DNA from: JALGWA01 sp964604955
GTDB lineage: Bacteria > Arandabacterota > Arandabacteria > Arandabacterales > JALGWA01
Reading direction: 5' to 3'
NCBI GenBank assembly: GCA_964604955.1
Contig: CAZSBE010000002.1
Coordinates: 1 to 64,000, forward strand
DNA length: 64,000 nt
Shown in pieces: positions 40,213 to 47,986 of the stretch. The notes under the pieces are model-generated. The model was given only the letters and a program-made list of their open reading frames with translations, did no database searches and had not been told where the DNA came from. The position numbers and the translations under genes were made by a program. Position 1 is the first letter of the stretch. Each line of letters starts with the position of its first letter.

Positions 40213-41174
40213 TACTCGGCTTCCTCCATGTGCAGCGCGCGCTTCAGGGCGTCGAGCGCGACCTCTATCTGGTCGTCGCTCGGCTCGCGCGTCGTGAACT
40301 TCTGCAGGAGCAGTCCAGGCGCCGTGATTATCCTGAGCAGAGCACCGCCCGTCTGCCGGCCCGCCCATCGCGTTATCTCGAACGAGATGCCCGCTATGAG
40401 CGGTACCAGCGCGAACCTGCGGAGCCTGTCGCTGACGCTTTCGGGCCGCCCCAGGAATATGAAAACGACTATGGCTATGACCATTACGATCAGGAGAAAG
40501 CTGGTCCCGCACCGCCTGTGCCTCGTAGTATGGCTCCTGGCGTTCTCCAGCGTCAGTTCCTGCCCGTCCTCGTAGGTCGTGATGCACTTGTGCTCGGCGC
40601 CGTGGTATTCGAAGACCCTCCGCATGTCCCGCCACATCGAGATGAGCCCGAGGTACAGGAAGAAGATCGCCAGGCGCACCAGGCCGTCGACTATGTTGAA
40701 GAGTATGCTTCCCTTCACGCCGACGTACTCCGCGATGACGAGCGGCAGCCAGAAGAAGAGAAGCATACCTAGGACCAGCGCGATCACGATGGTGCCGCCC
40801 ATTGAGAGATTCGCCTTCCATCCGCCGGACCCGGGCCCGCTCCCGGCCGCTTCGGCGGCCGGCGGCTCCGCCTCCTGCTCCGCGGGCTCTCCTGCATCAG
40901 CGGCCTTGTCCTTCGCGGCTTCCGCGGATGCTATCTCGGCGGAATAGGAGAGCGACTTGATGCCGATGAACAGGGTCTCGAAGAGCGAGATCGCTCCCCT
41001 CAGGACCGGTATGCCGAGGACCCTGTTCCTCTTGGTCACCGAGACATAGGGTTCGGTCCTGTGTATTATCCGGCCGTCGGGCTTGCGCACGCTGGTCACT
41101 ACGAGATTGGGGGACCGCATCATCACGCCTTCGATGACAGCTTGTCCCCCTATAGTGAGGCTATCGTTCTTCAA
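40212..41174 (-). CDS. DUF1385 membrane protein
   Basis: 320 residues. DUF1385 (YqhQ-like) signatures: 'GGQAVIEGVMMRSP' at the start and 'EYHGAEHKCITTYEDG' plus 'HTTRHRRCGTSFL' later, with about four membrane segments. An Ala/Glu/Pro-rich insert ('DAGEPAEQEAEPPAAEAAG') lies near residue 100. Called a predicted metal-dependent membrane enzyme in databases, true function unknown. TTG start at 41174. The order rpmE-DUF1385-prfA-prmC is an old conserved arrangement in several phyla. Confidence 0.88.
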   Translation of the reverse strand: MKNDSLTIGGQAVIEGVMMRSPNLVVTSVRKPDGRIIHRTEPYVSVTKRNRVLGIPVLRGAISLFETLFIGIKSLSYSAEIASAEAAKDKAADAGEPAEQEAEPPAAEAAGSGPGSGGWKANLSMGGTIVIALVLGMLLFFWLPLVIAEYVGVKGSILFNIVDGLVRLAIFFLYLGLISMWRDMRRVFEYHGAEHKCITTYEDGQELTLENARSHTTRHRRCGTSFLLIVMVIAIVVFIFLGRPESVSDRLRRFALVPLIAGISFEITRWAGRQTGGALLRIITAPGLLLQKFTTREPSDDQIEVALDALKRALHMEEAE

Positions 41175-41184
41175 ACGATGTCAC

Positions 41185-41430
41185 CTATTTCTCTTCTGCC
41201 GTCCCTGTTTCCTCTGCGTCCTCGTCGTCCGCCTTGAGGCCGTATTTCTTCCTGAACCTCTCCACCCTGCCGGCTGAGTCGACGAGCTTCTGCTTGCCGG
41301 TGAAGAAGGGATGGCAGGCTGAACAGATGTCGACGCGAATCTCGGGGGAAGTCGAACGCGTCTCGACCACGTTCCCGCATACGCATATTATCTTCGACGG
41401 TACGTACTTGGGATGAATGCCTTTCTTCAC
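41185..41430 (-). CDS. rpmE: 50S ribosomal protein L31 (zinc type)
   Basis: 81 residues beginning MKKGIHPKYVPSKIICVCGN. Zinc ligands are visible in 'CVCGN' and 'CSACHPFFTGKQK', so this is the cysteine-bearing (C+) form. A negatively charged tail ('ADDEDAEETGTAEEK') extends beyond the usual length of about 70. GTG start at 41430 with GGAGG 10 bases upstream. It lies between rho and DUF1385; a hairpin at 41466-41483 is in its leader. Confidence 0.95.
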   Translation of the reverse strand: MKKGIHPKYVPSKIICVCGNVVETRSTSPEIRVDICSACHPFFTGKQKLVDSAGRVERFRKKYGLKADDEDAEETGTAEEK

Positions 41431-41465
41431 TTCGTGACCCTCCTCAATCGCTCATAAAGTACGGC

Positions 41466-41483
41466 GGGCGGCAAAGGCCGCCC
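41466..41483 (-). promoter_or_regulatory. GC-rich hairpin between rho and rpmE
   Basis: GGGCGGC-CTTT-GCCGCCC, a perfect 7-bp stem with 4-base loop on the - strand, 36 bases before the rpmE start. No U-run follows, so a terminator is unlikely; it may be a processing or autoregulatory stem of the L31 leader. Confidence 0.55.
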
Positions 41484-41507
41484 ACCCATCGCTCAATCTA
41501 TGCTAAC

Positions 41508-42776
41508 CTAAGTGTTCATCGTCTTCAAGAACATCTTGTTGGACTTGGCCTTGGCGAGCCTTCCGACCAGGAACTCCATGGCCTCGATCTGGTTCTTGTC
41601 GCTCAGGAACTTACGCAGTATCCAGACCTTGTTGAGCTCCTCGGGGCTCAGGAGCAGCTCCTCCTTGCGCGTGCCGGACCGGTTCAGGTCTATGGCCGGG
41701 AACACTCTCCGGTCGGCGATCTTCCTGTCCAGCACGAGTTCCATGTTGCCCGTACCCTTGAACTCCTCGAAAATGACGTCGTCCATGCGGCTGCCCGTGT
41801 CGATGAGCGCCGTCGCTATGATGGTGAGGCTCCCGCCCTCTTCGATGTTCCGCGCGGCTCCGAAAAAGCGCTTGGGCCACTGCAGGGCGTTCGAGTCTAT
41901 ACCGCCGGAGAGAATCTTCCCGCTGTGCGGAATCACCGCGTTATTCGCGCGGGCCAGCCTGGTGATACTGTCTAAGAGAATCACCACGTCCTTGCCGTGC
42001 TCGGTCAGGCGCTTGGCCTTCTCCATCACCATATTGGCTACCTGCACGTGCCTCTGGGGCGGCTCGTCGAAGGTAGAGGAGATGACCTCGCCCTTGACGC
42101 TTCGCTCCATGTCCGTCACCTCTTCGGGACGCTCGTCAATGAGAAGCACGATAAGTTCGATCTCGGGGTGGTTGGTGGTCATCGCGTTGGCGATGCTCTG
42201 CAGAAGCATGGTCTTGCCGGCCCGGGGGGGCGAGACGATGAGCCCGCGCTGGCCCTTCCCGATCGGTATGAACAGATTTACGATCCTCGTCGAGAGGTCT
42301 TTCGGGTTCCATTCGAGTTCGACCCGCTGATCCGGATACAGGGGCGTCAGGTTGTCGAACAGAATCCTCTCCTTCGCCACGTCGGGATTCTCCATGTTGA
42401 CGGCTTCAACCCTCAGGAGGGCGAAGTAGCGCTCGTTGTCCTTGGGCGGCCTGACCTGCCCCGAGACTGTGTCGCCGGTCCTCAGGTCGAATTTCTTTAT
42501 CTGCGACGGAGAAACATATATGTCGTCGGGGCCCGGCAGGTATGAGTAGTCCGGGCTTCTCAAGAACCCGTACCCGTCATCCAGTATCTCGAGCACGCCC
42601 TGCGAGAAGATCAGTCCGTTCTTCTCCGTCTGTGCCTCCAGGATCTTGAAAATCAACTCCTGCTTGCGCAGACCTGTGATGCCGTCGATCTTGAGATCTT
42701 TCGCGAACCCTACAAGATCCGACATGGTCTTGGTTTTCAACTCGGCAATATCCATGTTATCTACATCTTTAGGCAT
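41508..42776 (-). CDS. rho: Transcription termination factor Rho
   Basis: 422 residues. N-terminal RNA-binding domain ('LEILDDGYGFLRSPDYSYLPGPDDIYVSPSQI'), Walker A 'SPPRAGKTMLL', Walker B-type 'VIVLLIDERPEEVTDM' and 'DSITRLARANN' give the hexameric RNA helicase. No large insertion is present. ATG at 42776 with GGTGG/GGAGC upstream. A long leader (about 205 bases from a promoter at 42989-43017) precedes it, as in species where rho controls itself. Confidence 0.96.
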   Translation of the reverse strand: MPKDVDNMDIAELKTKTMSDLVGFAKDLKIDGITGLRKQELIFKILEAQTEKNGLIFSQGVLEILDDGYGFLRSPDYSYLPGPDDIYVSPSQIKKFDLRTGDTVSGQVRPPKDNERYFALLRVEAVNMENPDVAKERILFDNLTPLYPDQRVELEWNPKDLSTRIVNLFIPIGKGQRGLIVSPPRAGKTMLLQSIANAMTTNHPEIELIVLLIDERPEEVTDMERSVKGEVISSTFDEPPQRHVQVANMVMEKAKRLTEHGKDVVILLDSITRLARANNAVIPHSGKILSGGIDSNALQWPKRFFGAARNIEEGGSLTIIATALIDTGSRMDDVIFEEFKGTGNMELVLDRKIADRRVFPAIDLNRSGTRKEELLLSPEELNKVWILRKFLSDKNQIEAMEFLVGRLAKAKSNKMFLKTMNT

Positions 42777-42846
42777 AATGCTCCACCACCCCCAGGTGTT
42801 AGAATCTGTGTCGACAGCTCATGAGTGAGTCTTCCGGCGAATCTCT

Positions 42847-42912
42847 TCATCCGATGAATTCAGTTCCTTCCCCTGCGGGCAGTCCGCGCACGCCGACGAC
42901 ATTGATTGCCAT
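42847..42912 (-). CDS. Possible leader peptide in the rho 5' leader
   Basis: A 21-codon frame (MAINVVGVRGLPAGEGTEFI plus Gly) opens at ATG 42912 and stops at 42847-42849, inside the rho leader. The stop overlaps another ATG (42850) whose 29-codon frame runs past the rho start. The ribosome site is weak (AAGAG). E. coli rho has a leader peptide too, but no sequence kinship can be claimed. May be chance. Confidence 0.3.
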   Translation of the reverse strand: MAINVVGVRGLPAGEGTEFIG

Positions 42913-42988
42913 GCTGAGACTCTTAACAAGGGTCGGATGTCAATTAATGAGATACCGATTAGGAATGCGTGTTTCTGACTCTGTAATA

Positions 42989-43017
42989 ATGCTAAATCAG
43001 TCTCGCTGTATTGTCAA
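42989..43017 (-). promoter_or_regulatory. Sigma-70 promoter of rho
   Basis: On the - strand TTGACA (43012-43017), 17 bases, TAGCAT (42989-42994); start predicted near 42982. It lies directly after the TPR lipoprotein stop codon, in the 252-base gap that also contains the leader frames described at 42847-42912. Confidence 0.75.
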
Positions 43018-43028
43018 GACCTAAGAGA

Positions 43029-44078
43029 CTACTCTCCTCGCATCTCCTTTGCCTTCGTGAATTCCGCGACAGCCTCGGCCGTCCTACCGGACTTGGTATA
43101 TGCCGTCCCCAGCAGCTCGTGGTATTCAGCCTTGTCACTGAAGGCGATCAGCTGCGTCAGCGTCTCGATCGCGGCGTCGTAGTTCTCCGTCTTCACGTAC
43201 GAGAACCCGAGCCTGTACAGCGAATCCTCGTAAAGCTCGGGACTGGCATCCTTCGACCCCGCGGCGGCCTTCTGGAAAGCCATCCCGGCCTCCGCGTACA
43301 TCTTGCGGTTGAAGTAGGCCGCGCCGAGGCTGAACTGAAGATCGTAGTCCTCAGGCTCTAAATCGGCAGCCCTGGCAAAGCTCTCAAGCGCTTTGTCGTA
43401 ATCTTCGAGAGTAAAGGAAACATCGCCCAGCGCCATGAGCCCGTCGACGTCATCCGGCGCGACTTCGACGATCTTGGCGAAGGCTTCCTGCGCCTTGGCC
43501 AGGTTGCCGGCGTTGCGGTAGCTGATCCCCAGATTCCTCCAGCCCTCCACATATGTCGGGTCGACCTCCACTGCCTTCTGGAACGCCTCCAGCGCCTTGA
43601 CCTGGGGTTCCGGCACGGCGTCCGTGGCCTCGGAATTGGAGTAGGCCACGCCCAGATTCACCCATCCGACCGGGTCCTCATCGTATATCGACGTGGCCAT
43701 ATCGAACTGGTAAATCGCCTCCTTGAAGTTATCCGTGGAGAGAGCCGTGATCCCGTACTTGGCGTGCTCGACGAAGTAACCCCTCTGCATCTCCTTCACC
43801 TGCATTCTCTTCTCGTCGTCCGGGGCTTTCTCCCGCGCGGCTTCGAAATAGACTTTGGCCTCCGCGTACTTGTCCTGCTCTGCAAGGGAGCGCGCCAGGA
43901 AGGTGAGGGCCTCCCAGTTGTCGGGGTCTTCCTCAACGGCCTGCCTGAAGGCGGTCTCGGCCTGCTTGTAGTCCTTGTGCTGGAAGAAGTAGGTTTTTCC
44001 GCTCCTGAAGGCCGTGGAACCGCCGCAGCCTATGGCGATAATCGTAGCCAGAATTATGACGAACTTCACCGTCCTCAT
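43029..44078 (-). CDS. TPR-repeat lipoprotein
   Basis: 349 residues from the ATG at 44078 (AAGGAGGGAACA in front). A short signal sequence ends in a lipobox-like 'TIIAIGCGGS', so the mature protein probably starts with a lipidated Cys. The rest is TPR repeats, about eight, including 'AETAFRQAVEEDPDNWEALTFLA', 'PVGWVNLGVAYSNS' and 'AKAQEAFAKIVEVAPDDVDGLMALG' regions. No enzymatic domain. It has its own promoter with a dyad over the -10. Probably an envelope scaffold; partner unknown. Confidence 0.85.
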   Translation of the reverse strand: MRTVKFVIILATIIAIGCGGSTAFRSGKTYFFQHKDYKQAETAFRQAVEEDPDNWEALTFLARSLAEQDKYAEAKVYFEAAREKAPDDEKRMQVKEMQRGYFVEHAKYGITALSTDNFKEAIYQFDMATSIYDEDPVGWVNLGVAYSNSEATDAVPEPQVKALEAFQKAVEVDPTYVEGWRNLGISYRNAGNLAKAQEAFAKIVEVAPDDVDGLMALGDVSFTLEDYDKALESFARAADLEPEDYDLQFSLGAAYFNRKMYAEAGMAFQKAAAGSKDASPELYEDSLYRLGFSYVKTENYDAAIETLTQLIAFSDKAEYHELLGTAYTKSGRTAEAVAEFTKAKEMRGE

Positions 44079-44107
44079 TGTTCCCTCCTTTTCAATCGCT
44101 ATACTCC

Positions 44108-44143
44108 GTACGACACTATCGTACAAAGAAAATGGCTTGTCAA
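44108..44143 (-). promoter_or_regulatory. Promoter of the TPR lipoprotein gene with dyad over the -10
   Basis: On the - strand TTGACA (44138-44143), 17 bases, GATAGT (44115-44120). The dyad GTACGA-5-TCGTAC (44108-44124) covers the -10, a classical place for a repressor site. The gene start is about 30 bases downstream. Confidence 0.6.
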
Positions 44144-44183
44144 GCTAATAGGATTTTGGGCGCGTTCGGCCCCTGAGAGGCCT

Positions 44184-46427
44184 TTAGATCATGTTTTCCG
44201 GGTCCACGTCTATGCCGAAGCGCACCTGCTCACCGCTCGAGTTCTTCCTGAAAGCATCGAGGCATGCACTTACGAAAGCCGGTATATTGCGGTTCCTGCT
44301 CCCCTTGAGGATGAGATGCCACCTCTGGACGTTCTTTATCCGCGGTATGGGCGCCCGCGACGGCCCCAGGACCTCGACCTCGATGCCCGATTCCCGTGAG
44401 ATCTTCCGCGCGAGCCGCGCGAAACCGTAGGCCGCCTGCCGGGCCGACTCCTCGCCGCGCGACTCGGCCACGACTCTCACGAGCCTCGCGAACGGCGGGT
44501 ACGACAGCTCCTCCCGTATCTCGACCTCCTCGGCGAAGAAGCCCTTGAAGTCGTGGTCCGCCGCGAAGTGCAGGGCATGGTGCTCGGGATTGAACGTCTG
44601 GATTATGACGCGCCCCGGGAACTCGCCCCTGCCCGCGCGCCCGGCCACCTGGGTCAGGATCTGGAACGTGCGCTCGCCGGAGCGGAAGTCGGGGAGATTC
44701 ATGCTGACGTCGGCGTTGACGACCACCACCAGCCCCACTCCCTTGAAGTCATGCCCCTTGGCGACCATCTGGGTCCCGACAAGCATGCTCACCAGGCCGC
44801 TGTCGAAGTCGGTGAGGAGTACCTCAGCCGAGCCCTTGAGCCTGGTGGAGTCGCGGTCGAACCTGGCAGCCGGCGCGTCCGGGAACCGCTCCGCGATGTA
44901 GTCCTCTATCTTCTGAGTGCCGGAACCCACGAACTCTATGTTGGCCCCGCCGCATTTCGGGCACGTGTCGCTGCCGGCCTCGCGGTAATCGCAGTAATGG
45001 CATTTGAGCTGCTTCTGCCTTATATGGTAGGTAAGCGTCACATGGCAATTCCGGCACCTGGGTACGAAACCGCAGTCCCTGCACTGTACGAAATTCGCGA
45101 AACCCCTGCGGTTCAAGAACAGGACCACCTGCTCGCCGCGGCCCAGCGCCTCCTCGACGGCCTTCTCGGCCTCCGGGGAGATGGGGGCGCGGCCCGCCAC
45201 GGTCTTCATATCGACGACGGTGACCTCGGGCAGCGATCCGCCGGCTATCCTGTCGGGCATCTCGTAGAGCTCGTACTTGCCGTTCAAGGCGTTGAAATAG
45301 GTCTCGAGCCTCGGAGTGGCGCTCCCCAGGACCACCACCGCCCCCTCTGTCTTGCCCCGCATCAGGGCGACTTCGCGCGCATTGTATCTCGGCGCGTCCT
45401 GCTGCTTGTAGGATGAATCGTGCTCTTCATCGACAACGATGATGCCGACGTTCGTGAAGGGAGTGAATACCGCCGACCTCGCGCCCACGACGACGTCTAT
45501 GGCGCCCGCGATCGCGTCGGTCCAGGTCTGGTATCGCTCTCTGGGGGTCATGCGGCTGTGAAGAAGCGCACAGCGGTCGCCGAAGTAGTTCCGGACGCGC
45601 GCCATCACCTGCGGGGTCAGGCCTATCTCCGGAACAAGGTATATGGCCTTCCCGCCCGAGCTGACCACCTCGGCTATCGCCCTTAAGTAGACCTCCGTCT
45701 TCCCGCTCCCCGTGACCCCGTGGAGGAGAAATGCCTTGAAACCGCCCGCCGCGGCCGCCGCGGTGATCGACCTCAAGGCCCTGTCCTGATGCGGCGTGAG
45801 GTTGTGCGCACCAGGTTCCGGCTCGCCGTGGTCGCGGACTGCAGCGCCGGCGTCAGCGTCCCTTATACCGCGCTTCCTTCCCCTGCGCGGCACGACTTCT
45901 GTTCCGACGACGCCCGCCTTCTCCAGGGCGTTTACCGAGCCCGCGACGTCGTCCGAGGCGACCTTGCGCTTAAGCGTGTCAAGCCCAAGCGGCTTGCCTC
46001 CGTCCAGTGCTTCGATTATTGCCGCCCGGTCCGGATGCGTGGAGCGGATCACCTCGAGCTCCAGCTGGCTGGGGCGCGATATCAACTTCACGACCTGCCT
46101 GAAACCCGCGTGCGGCGGGGACATGGCCCCCAGCACCTCTCCCAGGGGGGCAAGATAGTAGTCCGACATCCAGCGCGCCAGTTTCATGAGGACGGGGGTT
46201 ATGATGGGCTCCTCGTCCAGGATGCCCCTTACCGCTTTGAGCTTTCCGTCCCCCGGGCCGGCATGGCCCAGGCCGACGACTACGCCGGCCATGAGCCGCG
46301 TCCTCACCTCGACGGCGACTCGCATGCCGACCGCCAGCCTATCACGAAGGCCGGGCGGGACCGAATAGGTAAGCGTCTTGTCAATGGGAATGGGAACGGC
46401 CACTTCGGCCTTGAGCGCGTTCTGCAA
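44184..46427 (-). CDS. priA: Primosomal protein N' (replication restart helicase)
   Basis: 747 residues. N-terminal DNA-binding part (AEVAVPIPIDKTLTYSVP), helicase motifs 'LLHGVTGSGKTEVYLRAIA', 'VDEEHDSSYKQQDAPRYN', 'LGSATPRLET' and a zinc region with paired CxxC motifs ('CRDCGFVPRCRNC', 'CHYCD', 'CPKCG'). PriA reloads the replisome at stalled forks. Start is TTG at 46427 with GAGG 6 bases upstream. It follows the signalling operon by 45 bases and may be read from it as well. Confidence 0.95.
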   Translation of the reverse strand: MQNALKAEVAVPIPIDKTLTYSVPPGLRDRLAVGMRVAVEVRTRLMAGVVVGLGHAGPGDGKLKAVRGILDEEPIITPVLMKLARWMSDYYLAPLGEVLGAMSPPHAGFRQVVKLISRPSQLELEVIRSTHPDRAAIIEALDGGKPLGLDTLKRKVASDDVAGSVNALEKAGVVGTEVVPRRGRKRGIRDADAGAAVRDHGEPEPGAHNLTPHQDRALRSITAAAAAGGFKAFLLHGVTGSGKTEVYLRAIAEVVSSGGKAIYLVPEIGLTPQVMARVRNYFGDRCALLHSRMTPRERYQTWTDAIAGAIDVVVGARSAVFTPFTNVGIIVVDEEHDSSYKQQDAPRYNAREVALMRGKTEGAVVVLGSATPRLETYFNALNGKYELYEMPDRIAGGSLPEVTVVDMKTVAGRAPISPEAEKAVEEALGRGEQVVLFLNRRGFANFVQCRDCGFVPRCRNCHVTLTYHIRQKQLKCHYCDYREAGSDTCPKCGGANIEFVGSGTQKIEDYIAERFPDAPAARFDRDSTRLKGSAEVLLTDFDSGLVSMLVGTQMVAKGHDFKGVGLVVVVNADVSMNLPDFRSGERTFQILTQVAGRAGRGEFPGRVIIQTFNPEHHALHFAADHDFKGFFAEEVEIREELSYPPFARLVRVVAESRGEESARQAAYGFARLARKISRESGIEVEVLGPSRAPIPRIKNVQRWHLILKGSRNRNIPAFVSACLDAFRKNSSGEQVRFGIDVDPENMI

Positions 46428-46472
46428 CTTGGTCCTCTTCCGGATGGGTGAAGTCAGGTAGTTCCTGAGGTA

Positions 46473-47588
46473 TTATAATTCCGTCGCGGTGCCTACTTCA
46501 ACCGGAACTTCCTCCGGCCGGGGCATGGCGGAGCCGAGTCTCAGGAACTCGGCGGCGATGAGGGGATCGAAATCCCTGCCAATACCCTCCTTTATGAACA
46601 GCAGGGTCTGCTCGGTGGAGAACGCAGACCTGTAGGGCCGCTCGGATGTGAGGGCGTCATAGAAGTCGACCACCGCTACAATCCTGGCCAGAAACGGTAT
46701 CTCCTCGTCGCGCAGGCCGTCGGGATAGCCCGTTCCCCCGAACCTTTCATGGTGGCTTCTTACGACCGGCTTGGCCCCCTGCAGGAAATCGACGCGGTCT
46801 ATGATGCGCTCGCCGATGATGGGATGCCGCTTGATGATCTTGTACTCCTCCGGCGTGAGCCTCCCGCGCTTGTTCAGAATCTGCCCCCGGACGCCGATCT
46901 TGCCGATGTCGTGAAGCATGGCTCCGTACTGGAGGTCCCTCATCCCGGCCCGCGAAACCCCGAACCTCTCGGCCAGAACGATGGCGTACTGGGTCACGCG
47001 CTTGGAGTGACCCCGCGTATAGGGGTCCTTCGCCTCGACGGCGGCCGCCAGCGCCTCGACGGTTGAGAAATAATTCTTCTCGATGCGATTGACCAGCTGG
47101 GAGTTCTCGACGATGGTCGCGGCCACGTCTGCGACAAGCGATACGATGGGGATCAGGCTGTCGGAGACATGTGAGCGGTCCCGCATGAAGATGCTGAGCA
47201 TGCCGACGCTGCGCTTGCGGTAGGTGAGCGGCGCGCCCACCATGGACTTGAAGCCCTCGCGCCGTACGTACCCGGGCAGGGATGGAGATTCGGGCGTGAT
47301 CTCGTCGATTACGGTCGGGCCGCCTTCGGCAAATACCCTCCCGGCGAAACCCCTTTCGTCCAGGATGCGGCTGGCGTAGACGATCTCCCGCTTGAAGCCC
47401 TCCGGGACGCGAAGCAAGAGCAATTCCTCTGCGAATCCGCTGATCTTCAGCGATAGCCCGTCTATTCGCACAAGCGGGTCGAGCGCGAGCGCAAGCCGCT
47501 CGAGAATGCTCTCTATGTCGGCATTTGCCAGAATGCCTTCAGTGGAGAGAAACGGTGCGACCCCGCCGGTCAGGTCGTTGTTTTCCAT
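46473..47588 (-). CDS. GAF-HD-GYP cyclic-di-GMP phosphodiesterase
   Basis: 371 residues. Residues about 20-170 form a GAF domain; from 180 on the HD-GYP domain shows 'KDPYTRGHSKRV', 'MLHDIGKIGV', 'KRHPIIGERII', 'SHHERFGGTGYPDGL' and 'DFYDALTSERPYR', so all metal-binding positions are kept. Expected to hydrolyse cyclic-di-GMP, with GAF as sensor. It is the last gene of the operon that begins with the GGDEF response regulator. The receiver protein encoded 8 bases upstream may act with it. Confidence 0.9.
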   Translation of the reverse strand: MENNDLTGGVAPFLSTEGILANADIESILERLALALDPLVRIDGLSLKISGFAEELLLLRVPEGFKREIVYASRILDERGFAGRVFAEGGPTVIDEITPESPSLPGYVRREGFKSMVGAPLTYRKRSVGMLSIFMRDRSHVSDSLIPIVSLVADVAATIVENSQLVNRIEKNYFSTVEALAAAVEAKDPYTRGHSKRVTQYAIVLAERFGVSRAGMRDLQYGAMLHDIGKIGVRGQILNKRGRLTPEEYKIIKRHPIIGERIIDRVDFLQGAKPVVRSHHERFGGTGYPDGLRDEEIPFLARIVAVVDFYDALTSERPYRSAFSTEQTLLFIKEGIGRDFDPLIAAEFLRLGSAMPRPEEVPVEVGTATEL

Positions 47589-47596
47589 TTTACGAC

Positions 47597-47968
47597 CTAC
47601 CTGTTGAGTATCCCCTCGACCCTTTCTATCAGCCTGCCGGGACTGAACGGCTTGACGACGTAGTCGTCCGCTCCGGCCTCTTTGCCGAGCTTCCTGTCCA
47701 CGTCTCTGCCCTTGGCGGTGAGCAGGATCACGGGGATGTTCTTGGTCTGCGGATCGCTCTTCAGCTTCTTACATGTCTGATACCCGTCCATCTTGGGCAT
47801 CATTATGTCGAGGACGATCACGTCCGGGCGTTCCTGTCTGGCTTTCTTAATGGCCTCATCGCCGTCCGAGGCAGTCATCACGTCATAGCCTTCGGCGCAG
47901 AAACTGAAGTTCAAGATGTGCTGAATGTACTCTTCGTCGTCCACGACGAGAATCTTTGTCTTGGACAT
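47597..47968 (-). CDS. Stand-alone receiver-domain response regulator
   Basis: 123 residues, a single CheY-like receiver: acidic pair 'VVDDEEY', phospho-acceptor Asp54 in 'VIVLDIMMPKMDG', Thr in 'VILLTAKGRD' and Lys in 'DYVVKPFSPG'. No output domain. ATG at 47968 with GGGAGGTGACAGG, the strongest ribosome site of the operon. It most likely takes phosphate from the histidine kinase encoded next door and regulates a partner by contact, perhaps the adjacent HD-GYP protein (inference). Confidence 0.92.
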   Translation of the reverse strand: MSKTKILVVDDEEYIQHILNFSFCAEGYDVMTASDGDEAIKKARQERPDVIVLDIMMPKMDGYQTCKKLKSDPQTKNIPVILLTAKGRDVDRKLGKEAGADDYVVKPFSPGRLIERVEGILNR

Positions 47969-47986
47969 CCTGTCACCTCCCGGTGT

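Noticed and set aside
40213..40821. An N-terminal extension of prfA by about 200 codons
   Set aside because: The region is another frame of the DUF1385 gene; RF1 has its normal length from the ATG at 40212.
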